Of a stretch of 64,000 nucleotides of DNA, positions 23,258 to 33,400 are shown in pieces. Location: the NCBI RefSeq assembly GCF_963583255.1, contig NC_084808.1:11369501-11433500 (forward strand), written 5' to 3'. The translations under genes were made by a program, and so were the position numbers. The notes beneath the pieces are model-generated. The model worked only from the letters and a program-made list of their open reading frames with translations, was not told the DNA's origin and made no database searches. This DNA comes from Pyrus communis (lineage: Eukaryota; Streptophyta; Magnoliopsida; Rosales; Rosaceae). Every line of letters begins with the position of its first letter. Within the stretch, counting starts at the first letter, position 1.

Positions 23258-25765
23258 TCAAGTTGGAGAGTGGATATTGAGAACTCCCAACTTGTGAATG
23301 ATCTTTGAGAAAGTTTCCTTCCCTAATGGCTTCGTGAGTACATCTACAAGTTGATTGGAAGAAGGAACAAATCTCGTAACAACTGAACCGTCTTGTATCT
23401 TGTCCCGAATGAAGTGACAGTCCATTTCTATGTGCCTAGTTCTCTCATGAAAAACTGGGTTAACAACAATGTGAAGAGCTGCTTTATTGTGACAATGGAG
23501 CAGAGCCGGTCTTTGATGTAGTATACCTAGATCTTTCAATAAATATCGTAGCCATGATAATTCACAACAAGTTCCAGCCATGGCTCGATACTCGGCCTCC
23601 GCTGATGATAAAGACACAGTTTTTTGTCTTTTTGACTTCCAAGAAATCAATGAAGAGCCCAAAAAAATACAATACCCCGTAGTTGATCTTCGTGTTGTTG
23701 GACAACCTGCCCAGTCCGAGTCACAATATGCATTTAAGGCCAAATCATTTTCGGAAGAGAAGAACAAACCTTGTCTAGGTGTATTTTTGATATATTTCAA
23801 AATCCGAAGGGCTGCTTCCATGTGTGGTGTGCGAGGCTCATGCATAAACCTACTTAACACATGCACGAAATAGGTTATATCCGGCCTAGTGATTGTTAGG
23901 TATATCAGACGCCCCACCAATCTTCTATATTGTGCCGGGTCTTTGAGAATTGCACCATTGTCTGATAATTTAAGATTTTGTTCCATGGGAAATTCAACAG
24001 GGCGAGCTCCCAAAAGACCTCCATCTTTTAATATTTCTAAAGCATACTTTCGTTGGGAAATAAAGACTCCTTTCTTAGAACGTGATACTTCGATCCCAAG
24101 AAAGTACTTTAGATTGCCAAGATCCTTGATTTTAAAATGACCATTAAGGAACTGTTTTAGGGCATCGATAGCATTCGAATCATTCCCCGTAATCAAAATA
24201 TCATCAACATAAATTAGGAGGGTTGTAAAAGACTTGCCTTGTTTTCGGGTAAATAACGAGTAGTCAGCCTTGGATTGTTCAAAACCAGCGGATTGAATAA
24301 AGTCAGAAAACTTTGCAAACCATTGACGGGAAGCTTGTTTCAACCCATATAAAGACTTGCTGAGGTGACAAACCAAGTTCTCCCCATGTCGCCGAAAACC
24401 TGGAGGAGGAGTCATATAAATTTCTTCATGAAGGTCACCATGAAGAAAAGCATTGTTAACGTCTAACTGATGAAGAGACCACTGCCGTGAAGCAGCAAGA
24501 GCCAATAAACACTGAACAGTGACCATCTTGGCAGTAGGAGAAAACGTGTCATGGAAGTCAACACCTTCAAGCTGGGTATAGCCCTTGGCAACTAAACGTG
24601 CCTTATAGCGCTCAATGGAGCCATCAGAACGGTGCTTAATCTTGTAAACCCAACGACAGCCAATGGGAGTTTTGCCACGGGGAAGGGAAGTAAGAGACCA
24701 AGTTTGGTTAGCTTCCAATGACTCTAATTCAGAAGCCATGGCAGCTTGCCAATGAGGAAAACGAGCAGCTTCCTCGTAACTCCGGGGTTCAACCTGTTGA
24801 GTAATATGGGTAAGGAAAGATTGTTGTGCAGGTGAGAAACGATGGTAAGTAAGGTAATTAGCGAGTGGATACCGTGTACCTGGAGTGTGACCAGACGACG
24901 AAGATGATGGAGGATGTGGTTGGGTAAGCTTGAGAGTAGGACAATCATAATCACGTAACTTGGGTGGCGGAGAAGAATGACGGCTAGAGCGATGGAGCAC
25001 CGGGGCAGGAGCAGGCGCTGACGTTGGGAGGTCAGGAACGGTAGATGCAGGAAGCAGTGCAGGAGGCGTGGGAGAGCTGGCATCAGCGGAAGGGGACGAC
25101 TCAAGTGGAATCATAGGGTCGGGGGGTGACACAGGATCAGGTAAGTGAGGTGAAATAAGTGGGACAGGTGAAGACACAGGTTGAGGGGAAGAAGAAGGCA
25201 AGGTTTGATAAGGAAAGATGTTTTCATGGAAGACAACATCACGACTAGTAAAGATTTGGTGAGTGGTGAGGTTATATAACTTGTAGGCTTTCTGACCAAT
25301 AGGATATCCTATAAAAATGCATTTGTGGGCACGAGGAGAAAATTTGTGATTCACATTAACATCAGTGGCAAAAACAAGGCAACCAAAGACTCTAAGGTGT
25401 GAAAAAGTAGGAGGTGTAGAATATAAACGTTCAAAAGGCGTTTTCTTGGAAAGAATGGGTGTGGGAAGACGGTTAATGAGATGAACGACTGTGAGCACAC
25501 ATTCACCCCAAAAATGGAGGGGAAGATTAGCTTGAAAACGCAAGGCACGAGCGGTTTCAAGTATATGGCGATGCTTGCGTTCTACAACCCCATTTTGTTG
25601 AGGCGTATAAACGCAAGAATGTTGGTAAATCTCTCCATGATCTTTAAAGAAGTCACGAAGAGAAAAAAAATTCCCCACCATTGTCAACACGGATTTGACA
25701 AATAGAAGTGTTAAATTGAGTTTTGACAAATGAAAAAAAAATCTTGAGAATAGATTGTGTTTCAT
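23258..25765 (-). CDS. Copia integrase C-terminal part, reverse transcriptase and RNase H
   Basis: Starting where the previous frame ends (real homology from about residue 35), it has YTPQQNGVVERKH (integrase third acidic residue) and a Pro/Ser-rich linker (about 190-290). The RT follows, with catalytic LLIYVDDILITG, then RNase H with DSDWAGCPTTRRSTTGYC, and SLSSAEAEYRAMA. The ORF is open to the stop just inside the polypurine tract, so RT and RNase H look intact. Together with gag it would copy element RNA to DNA. The listed first Met is an artefact of the frame break, not a real start. Confidence 0.93.
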   Translation of the reverse strand: MKHNLFSRFFFHLSKLNLTLLFVKSVLTMVGNFFSLRDFFKDHGEIYQHSCVYTPQQNGVVERKHRHILETARALRFQANLPLHFWGECVLTVVHLINRLPTPILSKKTPFERLYSTPPTFSHLRVFGCLVFATDVNVNHKFSPRAHKCIFIGYPIGQKAYKLYNLTTHQIFTSRDVVFHENIFPYQTLPSSSPQPVSSPVPLISPHLPDPVSPPDPMIPLESSPSADASSPTPPALLPASTVPDLPTSAPAPAPVLHRSSRHSSPPPKLRDYDCPTLKLTQPHPPSSSSSGHTPGTRYPLANYLTYHRFSPAQQSFLTHITQQVEPRSYEEAARFPHWQAAMASELESLEANQTWSLTSLPRGKTPIGCRWVYKIKHRSDGSIERYKARLVAKGYTQLEGVDFHDTFSPTAKMVTVQCLLALAASRQWSLHQLDVNNAFLHGDLHEEIYMTPPPGFRRHGENLVCHLSKSLYGLKQASRQWFAKFSDFIQSAGFEQSKADYSLFTRKQGKSFTTLLIYVDDILITGNDSNAIDALKQFLNGHFKIKDLGNLKYFLGIEVSRSKKGVFISQRKYALEILKDGGLLGARPVEFPMEQNLKLSDNGAILKDPAQYRRLVGRLIYLTITRPDITYFVHVLSRFMHEPRTPHMEAALRILKYIKNTPRQGLFFSSENDLALNAYCDSDWAGCPTTRRSTTGYCIFLGSSLISWKSKRQKTVSLSSAEAEYRAMAGTCCELSWLRYLLKDLGILHQRPALLHCHNKAALHIVVNPVFHERTRHIEMDCHFIRDKIQDGSVVTRFVPSSNQLVDVLTKPLGKETFSKIIHKLGVLNIHSPT

Positions 25766-26147
25766 TTTTGTGTTGCATAAGGAAAATCCATGTGAAGCGA
25801 GAATAATCGTCTACAATGGTTAAAAAATACTTTGCTCGAGAAGAAGATGCAACTTTAAAGGGTCCCCAGATATCACAATGAATCAAAACAAAAGGTTTAT
25901 TAGAAGAAATAGAACTAACATGAAAAGGTAATCGATGTTGCTTGGCTAAAGGGCAAACATCACAAGCATTATTAGATGCAAAAGGGAAATGTAACAATTG
26001 TTTGGACATGAAATCTAAACGAGGGGCTGACAAGTGACCCAAACGCCGATGCCATAGCTCCGTAGGTGAAAGCACAAGATTGTAGAATCGCCGAGGATGT
26101 TGAGATTGCGCAGGACACACCAAGAAGGAAAGAAAGTTACTGAACAA
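25653..26147 (-). CDS. Copia integrase N-terminal part, in a shifted frame
   Basis: 164 codons. LWHRRLGHLS with two downstream Cys (CDVCPLAK) is the GAG-pre-integrase HHCC zinc region, and LIHCDIWGPF starts the integrase catalytic core with its first Asp. RVDNGGEF supplies the second Asp. The frame differs by one base from the ORFs on both sides. The shift back occurs at an A8 run on the plus strand near 25663, a likely slippage site. Confidence 0.9.
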   Translation of the reverse strand: MFSNFLSFLVCPAQSQHPRRFYNLVLSPTELWHRRLGHLSAPRLDFMSKQLLHFPFASNNACDVCPLAKQHRLPFHVSSISSNKPFVLIHCDIWGPFKVASSSRAKYFLTIVDDYSRFTWIFLMQHKNETQSILKIFFSFVKTQFNTSICQIRVDNGGEFFFSS

Positions 26148-27490
26148 TGCAATCCACTCGTAATACGACTTACTGACATCAAATCTACTTTAAAGGTAGG
26201 CACACATAGCACATCTTGCAATCTAAAAGTAGAACTCAAAGGAATGTGACCGGTGGAAAGTATGCGGGCTGTCTCTCCACTGGGTAACAAAACAGGTGAC
26301 AGTTTCTTATTTTCAACACCATTAGTTAACAATTCTGGTGAGGAAGTGATATGATCCGTTGCACCACTATCGATTATCCATCGATGGAGATGCAAAGAGG
26401 GATTCGACAAACCTGTCTTGGCGGCATTGGCATTGGCCTGTGGTTGTTCATCACTACCCTGACCATTCATGATTTGAAGAATCTGTTGAAACTGGGCATC
26501 AGAGAGCCCAGACATAACGGACTGCATCTCCTCTTTGGTGGCTGCATTTTCCGAGACATGATTTGCCGAGGAAGAACCCCGCTCCGTCTTAGGACGATGG
26601 TTCCCTTTCTGTGGCTTACCCTTATGCAAACGGTGTCCTGGTGGATACCCATGAAGTTGATAGCAGGTATCAATGGTATGGTAGTCTTGATCACAATGAG
26701 TACAATGCAAGGGTTTGCGATTAGAAGATTTCGAACCACTGTGACGCACATCCATGGCTCCTGTGCCTGTAGTAACTCGGGAAGAAGCAAGGCTTCTTTG
26801 CTTCTCCTCCTGGGAAATCGATGCATAGGCTTGACGAACAGTTGGAAGAGGATTCATCAACAGAAGCTGCCCTCGAACAGCATTATAGGAGTCGTTAAGT
26901 CCCATGAGAAACTGCATCAACTTGTTCCTCTCATTCTGTGCTCCACAAGTGCAAGAAACGGAGTCACTGTAGGACGACAACTCATCCCATAAACTTTTCA
27001 TCTTCATATAATATGCAGCAATAGAGAGTTGATCTTGTGTAAGTAAAGCAATGTCCCGTTGTAGTTGAAAAATTCGATGAGCATTACTTTGGCAATAGCG
27101 CTCACGTAATTCTTCCCAAATTGCATGAGCATCAGTCATATAAAGGATACTGTTAGCAATATCCGAGTCAATGGAATTAATAATCCATGCTACAATCATG
27201 TCGTTGCATCTCTGCCATGAAGCGTGATCGTCCGGCTTGGTCTTGACAGAAGGTTGAAGGATAGTGCCATCAACAAAACAAAGTTTGTTTTTAGCACTCA
27301 AGGAGATCTTCATAGCACGAGACCAAGTTGAATAATTATCCCCATTCAAGGGCTTTGAAACCAACATCATGGCCGGATGATCAGAATGATGAATAAAAAA
27401 AGGGTTGGAAACATTAGCCTTTGCATCGGAATTGCTTCCAGAAATAGCGTCGGTAGCCATAGCAAACGACGGAAAAGAACAGAGAAACAA
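26015..27490 (-). CDS. Copia gag-protease part of the polyprotein
   Basis: The first 491 codons hold the gag domain (residues about 25-230, with FVDGTI and QLQRDI typical of copia gag), then a zinc knuckle CTHCDQDYHTIDTC (C-x2-C-x4-H-x4-C, about 270-283). The aspartic protease follows, with active site WIIDSGATDHIT near 370. It forms the particle and cuts the polyprotein. The true reading continues in another frame from about 26130; the last ~20 residues of this ORF are out-of-frame translation. It overlaps the next ORF by 133 bases. Transcribed from the right-hand LTR. Confidence 0.92.
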   Translation of the reverse strand: MFLCSFPSFAMATDAISGSNSDAKANVSNPFFIHHSDHPAMMLVSKPLNGDNYSTWSRAMKISLSAKNKLCFVDGTILQPSVKTKPDDHASWQRCNDMIVAWIINSIDSDIANSILYMTDAHAIWEELRERYCQSNAHRIFQLQRDIALLTQDQLSIAAYYMKMKSLWDELSSYSDSVSCTCGAQNERNKLMQFLMGLNDSYNAVRGQLLLMNPLPTVRQAYASISQEEKQRSLASSRVTTGTGAMDVRHSGSKSSNRKPLHCTHCDQDYHTIDTCYQLHGYPPGHRLHKGKPQKGNHRPKTERGSSSANHVSENAATKEEMQSVMSGLSDAQFQQILQIMNGQGSDEQPQANANAAKTGLSNPSLHLHRWIIDSGATDHITSSPELLTNGVENKKLSPVLLPSGETARILSTGHIPLSSTFRLQDVLCVPTFKVDLMSVSRITSGLHCSVTFFPSWCVLRNLNILGDSTILCFHLRSYGIGVWVTCQPLV

Positions 27491-28528
27491 AAGGCAGCGG
27501 AAGGAACTAGGTTTTCAGCCTAGCTCTCGATACCATGTAAAAAGTGCAAAAGATATTTTGCAGAAAATTAATTTCTTCAATTGATACTAAGAGACTTTAT
27601 ACAAAGAGAGTACTTGCCGAAGAAGTAACCTATCCTACATTCTAGGGTTTACAGATAATCACAAATAAATTACAAACAATTTACAAGATAGTTTCCTAAA
27701 ACTAAGCCAAGATATCAGGAATGATATCATTGACTTCTCAACAAAAATCAGCACAAGGGAGAAACACCCTTTATATTCGGCAAAAGGGTTTAGATTGGTC
27801 CTAAAACCGGAAAGAAAGTTAAGGCATCTTCATAAAACAAGCAAGAATAGAGGATTGCTCACAAAATAGGCAACAAGGCCTCATAATTTCGGCCAAGGGA
27901 GTAAAGTGGCTGAAATTAAGACACAAAACATGCCTAAATTCCCCCATGGACAAATTAAGACATAAATCAAAGCCAAATCCACCCAAAGGCAAGCTTTGAG
28001 AAGCCTATAAATACAAGGTCCTCCCACAAGCATAAGGGTAAAAAAAATCTCTACATAGAAGAACCTCTACCAAACCTTGGAAAGCTAACATTCTGCCAAA
28101 GTTCTCTTCGAAGAACATTCAACCAAAGCCGAAGCACTTCCTTGAAGAATCAATAAACGCTTGTGCCGATTCCTTCAAGACTTTGTTGCAAGCTTATAAA
28201 CATGTAGCAACGTTTGTTTCAAGATCAAGTCGCCAAGACCTTTGAAGCAATGAAATCCCACATTAAACACTACCTTTGCCGCATCCTTGAGGTGAAGATC
28301 ATCCACGCATTGTTTTCAAACTCAAAACTTGAAGCAATCGTTCAACTGTTCATCCAAGATTAAGTCATCGCAACCTTTGGATCAACAATCATGCATTTAC
28401 ATCAAATTTGAAGACTAAATCAGAGAAAAAGTTGTAAATAGAGATTGTAACCTACAAATTCAAATCAATACAAATCTACTTTGTACACGTGTTCTCATTT
28501 CATTTGAACCAGAATTTTCGTGTTTACA

Positions 28529-30400
28529 AATTTGGCACGCCCAGTAGGACCTCTCTGCCTCTCATCTCTATCTTTAAATCTAGAAGAAAAAAAAAGCACA
28601 AATGGCATCAAGGAAGGATCAAGCTGTTCCTGCTACCAACGCAAAGAAAAAGGGCATCCTTGCCGCAAGTGGTGGCACTTTGGGTGTCACAACCCGAAGA
28701 AAGACGAGAACTCTCTCTGCCATGCCTTCTACCCTTCCATCAACTCTGCCAAAGGAGCAAGAGCACCCCAGGCACGAACCTGTGATCACCCTGGCTTCGC
28801 TAATGGTGCCAAAGCAAGAAAGCCCAATGAATTACTCTGAGTCTTTAATTTCTGACACCGACTCAAACAGCTCATGTCCCATAGCCATGCAAGTCATGAC
28901 TACTGGCACAACTTCAATCGAGGAGCAGCTGGCTCAAATGAGTGAAGCAATTACAATGCTGATAAGGACCGTGGAGGATAAGGACCTGCAAATTCCTACG
29001 TTCATCAACTGTCTGGAGGTGCAGCACGACGATAAAGCTGACTCGAAGGTTAACCCACTAAAGGAGGAAACCGACTAAAAGGAAGAGCCTCTGGTAGAGA
29101 AAGCCGAAAAGAAGCTGGACCAAGCAACAAAGCTTATAGGATCTCTCTCTATCCAATAACTACCAGAATGATCACTAGCACCATCTAGGCGCAGTACCAA
29201 GGAAGCTCGCATGACTCTTTGCTGTACTCAAAACCCCACTCCAAGAAGATTGATGCCTTGAGGATGCTAATAGGTTATCAGCCACCAAAGTTCATGCAAT
29301 TCAATGGAAAAGGCAATCCTAAACAACATATTGCCCATTTCATCGAAACTTGCAACAATGCTTGGACAGAGGGAGATTACCTCATCAAGCAGTTCATGCG
29401 CTCGCTGAAAGGTAATACCTTTGACTGGTACACCGACCTCGAGCCCGAATCCATCAACAGCTGGGACTAGCTTGAAAAGGAATTCCTCAATTGCTTCTAC
29501 AGCATGTGCCGCACTGTAAGCATGCTGGAGTTGACAAGTACAAAGTAATGGAAGGATGAACCGGTCGTTGACTACATCAACAAATAATGTTCATTAAGTC
29601 TGGGATTGCAAGGATTGACTTTCTGAAACCTCCGCCATTGAGATGTGCGTTCAAGGCATGCATTGAGGTCTACATTGCATCCTCCAAGGCATAAAGCTGA
29701 GGATATTTGAGGAATTGGCAACTCATTCCAACGACATGAAGCTAAGTATCGCCAACCATGGAAAAAAATGAGCCAATCACCGACTTCAAGAAGGACAAGG
29801 TGTTCATTCCGAAGGTAGACAAGATTGGGAAGAAGCCTACCATGGAAGCTTTTACCGTTAACACTACCCTCGTCAAGACCTTCCCTACGCCCATCAAGAT
29901 CTCTTCCAAGAACAAAGCGAATGAGATAAAAAAAGGTGAGCCTTCTTGCATCCAAGATAGGTAAAAAAACACCTTGAAGGAGCTGGAGCAAAAGACGTAT
30001 CATTTTCTGGACTCTGACATGGTTGCAATGCTAAATGATTTGTTGGAGAAAAAGGTGATCGAGTTATCTTAGTGCAAGCACCCAGAAGAGATGATCGCAT
30101 TAATAATCATAGTGGTATTGCAGATACCATTGTATCGTGAGCCATCTAGTTGGTAAGTGCTTCATCCTCAAGGAGCTTTTCATGAAGCTGGCACAACAAG
30201 GGCAGATTGAACACGACCTTGAAGACACAGCAACAATGCATACTACTACAATTGTGTTTGGTTCATTCGATCCCGTGCCTCTCCAAGTGATACATGATCA
30301 AGCCACACAACACCTTCTACATAACCATCACTGGGGGCAGGTGACCAAAATGCACTTACTAACAATAAAAAGGGGTGGACACTAGTACCCTACAAAAAGA
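28529..30400 (+). pseudogene. gag of the Tat-type gypsy element, broken
   Basis: Starts at ATG 28602 shortly after the primer-binding site. The first 158 codons include a basic N-terminus and EEQLAQMSEAITMLIRTVEDKD, a coiled-coil-like segment common in Tat gag. A stop at 29076 breaks it. The retrotransposon gag core follows at 29219-29590 (FIETCNNAW, DWYTDLEPESINSWD), with further stops and frame changes to about 30360. It would have formed the virus-like particle; it cannot now. Confidence 0.8.
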
Positions 30401-33400
30401 CAAGGAAGCCAAGACCATAAGCCGTAAAACCAAAAGTGGAACAAGCGAGAATGCACCGCCACTGCAACAATATAAAGCCCAAGAAAAACGTAAGAGCTGC
30501 TAAGCCGATATACGCTAGGGAGCCTAAGGAGCAAGAACCATGCATTCTTGTCTCCTTGCACAAGTACTTCCCAAAGAATTTCTTCCAACAGTGCACTACC
30601 GTTGCCTGTTACATGGTTGAAATAGAGATAGAATAGCCATCAAAAGGCAAAGCCATCGCTGTCAAGGAAGAGAAAACTCCCACGCTTGAAGAAAGCCTAG
30701 CGTTATACTTTAGCATCGAGGACGCGTTACAATTGCTCAAGGAGATGCGTAGAGCACTAATATCGGTTTTGGCGAGTCCCAACGACCACGAAGTGCAAGA
30801 AAGCAATGACAAAGGCTTGGAGCTTCGGCCACATGAGTACACTACATGTTGTGCCACCCATGATGCAATCATCTTCAATGAAGAAGACTTGCTGCTAGGG
30901 TCAAAGCCTCATAACTGTCCTCTTATCGTCTCTAGATACATGAAGGAGCACAAAGTCAACCGCATGCTTGTAAATGGTGGTTCAGCCATAAACATCATGC
31001 TAAAGTCAACAATGACTGCAATCGACATCAAGGTGGGTGAACTTACCCGAAGCCGTCTACTAATCCAAGGTTTCAACCAATGAGGGCAAAGAGCGATGGG
31101 CATGGTCCGCGTCGTGATAACCATTTGCGAACTCAAGTCCAACACGATATTCCATGTGATTAACGCGAGAACTTCCTACAGTTTGCTTTTGGGAAGACCT
31201 TGGATCCATGAGAATGGAGTGGTGTCGTCCACCCTTCACCAATGCTTAAAATACTACCGAGAAGGAGTGAAGGTGATACAAGGCGACATGAAGCCATTCA
31301 TTGAAGCCTAATCACATTTCGCGGATGCCAAGTTCTACATGGAAGAAGATACAATGCCAGAAGCTCTTCCAAAAAGATCAATTTCACAGGAAAAGCCGCA
31401 CCCAAAAAGAAGGAGTAGGAAGCCGTGCCTAAAAAGCAAGAAGGGGAAACCATGTCATCTTCAAGCAAAAACGATGATCCTGCTAAGCCCGCAACAACCA
31501 ATGGGAATGTGACGCCCTCAAAAGGATTAAACACACCTGTCTTTCTATACATCCCGATGTCGAGAAGAAAGAGTGGGCAATCCCCATTCAAAACAAGCAA
31601 AGTCGACATATAGCTGCACAAAGACGACATAAAGCTGCTCAAGGCAAATGCAATTTTACCTCTGACACAGCTAGGCGATGCTAAATCTCAAAACCATCAC
31701 AAGGCTTCATACAACCCTTGCCAAAAGGGACGGAAGCAAGCTCTCTTCCAACCAAGAGGACCGAAGAAGACTTCGACCCAAACGCCTATAAACTCATGTC
31801 AAAGGCTGGGAACGATTTCACTTCCTCTTCAAATCTTAAGAAGAATGCAAACACCGTCAACGATAAAGAATGTAACCTTATTGAGACTCAAAAGAGGTTG
31901 AAGGAGCATGGTTATGAAGTTGACAATAACAACGCTGGACTTGGCTTCACACCAAATACACCTGTGAAGATTTCAAGAAAAGAAAAAAATGCTAGCGCTC
32001 AACACATCAGTGTACGCGTTGGATAAAATAAAGAAGAGCCTAAACCCACCTTTCGAACATCAGTCTTTGATGGGTTGAATTGTTCAAAACCCAGAATTTC
32101 GGCACTTGATCGCATTGAAGGTTAAGAATGAACTTTCCTCTTCAAACAACTTAACACGCCAACACCCCAAAGCTCTGTCTTTGAAAGGTTGTCAAAACCT
32201 ATGAAACAAAGCAACACGGCTAGCTCTCCTCCGCGACGGTCTGCCTTGGAAAGACTTGTAGAGACTAAGAAGACTTATAGGAAGAGGAAGACAGTGCCAA
32301 AGGAAGAAAAGCTCAATTCCTTCAAGGATGGAGCGCCAAGTAACCTTATAAGTTGACACAAGAAGACAACTAAAGGTAAAGAAGTGCACCATCATCCACA
32401 CTAGCCAATCTTTACTCTAACAAGCCCAAGTAGACGACACTGAAGAGAAGGTCCAAGACGTTTTCCACATCATGATCCAAGAGGACGAAGAAGACGAGGT
32501 TCCCGAGAAGGATGTTACTATTGTGCCACCATAACTAGAAAACTAGGGGAGGGGGCAAGCCACGATTGATGATCTCAAGGAGCTCAACCTAGGCATAAGC
32601 GAGGAACCAAAGCCTATCTTTGTAAATGCACTACTAAGTACAAATGAGATCGAGGAGTACTACTAACTGCTCTTGGAGTACAAAGACGTCTTTGCTTGGA
32701 ACTAAAAGGAAATGCCCGGCCCTGACCCTACCATTATCTTGCATCACCTGGCAGTCAAGCCTGGAATGCAACCAATAAAGCAAACTCAAAGACGCTATCA
32801 ATTTAAACTCATCCCATAAATTGAGGCCTAGATTGACAAGCTAATCGAAGCATGCTTCATTTGAGAGGTGCAATACCCTAAGTGGATCTCTAACATTGTC
32901 ACTGTCCTTAAAAAATCTGGACAAATACGTGATTGTGTAGACTTCCGAGACCTCAACAACGCTTGCCCAAATGATGACTTTCCCTTGCCAGTCATTGAAA
33001 TCATGGTGGACGCAACCACTAGCCACGAAGTGCTATCATTCATGGATGACTCATCTGGGTACAATCAAATATGCATGGCTCCCGAAGACGAGGAACTAAC
33101 AGCCTTCCGCACCCCAAAAGTTATATACTGTTACAAGGTAATGCCCTTTGGTTTGAAGAACGCTGGAGCCACATATAAACGCGCCATGTAGAAGATCTTC
33201 AACAACATGCTACACAAAAACATAGAATGTTATGTAAATGACATAGTTGTCAAGACCAATAAAAGATCTGATCACTTGAAGGATTTACGAATAGTGTTCG
33301 ACAAACTACAACACTACAACCTTAAGATGAAGCCGTTAAAATGTGCATTTGGCATCACCTCTGGGAAATTCCTTGGCTTTATTGTCAAGCACTGTGGCAT

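Larger units (their letters stand above)
23043..27743 (-). mobile_element. Ty1/copia retrotransposon inserted in the gypsy LTR
   Basis: LTRs of 208 bp (23043-23250 and 27536-27743) have TG...CA ends and only three differences. A 5-bp duplication AAAAT (23038-23042, 27744-27748) flanks it. On the minus strand the primer-binding site TGGTATCGAGAGC follows the right LTR (initiator tRNA-Met type), and the polypurine tract TTGAGGGGGAGTG precedes the left LTR. Domain order gag, protease, integrase, RT, RNase H is copia. Nearly intact and young, but two frame breaks interrupt the polyprotein. Confidence 0.97.
22905..28528 (+). repeat. Left (5') LTR of the gypsy element, split by a copia insertion
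   Basis: LTR sequence at 22905-23042 resumes after the copia element and its target duplication at 27749-28528. In the 138 bases before the insertion I count 11 substitutions and one gap against the right LTR, mostly transitions. As the 5' LTR it would have carried the element's promoter. Confidence 0.95.

Noticed and set aside
26351..26992. 213-codon plus-strand ORF
   Set aside because: Complementary shadow of the copia gag gene on the minus strand.
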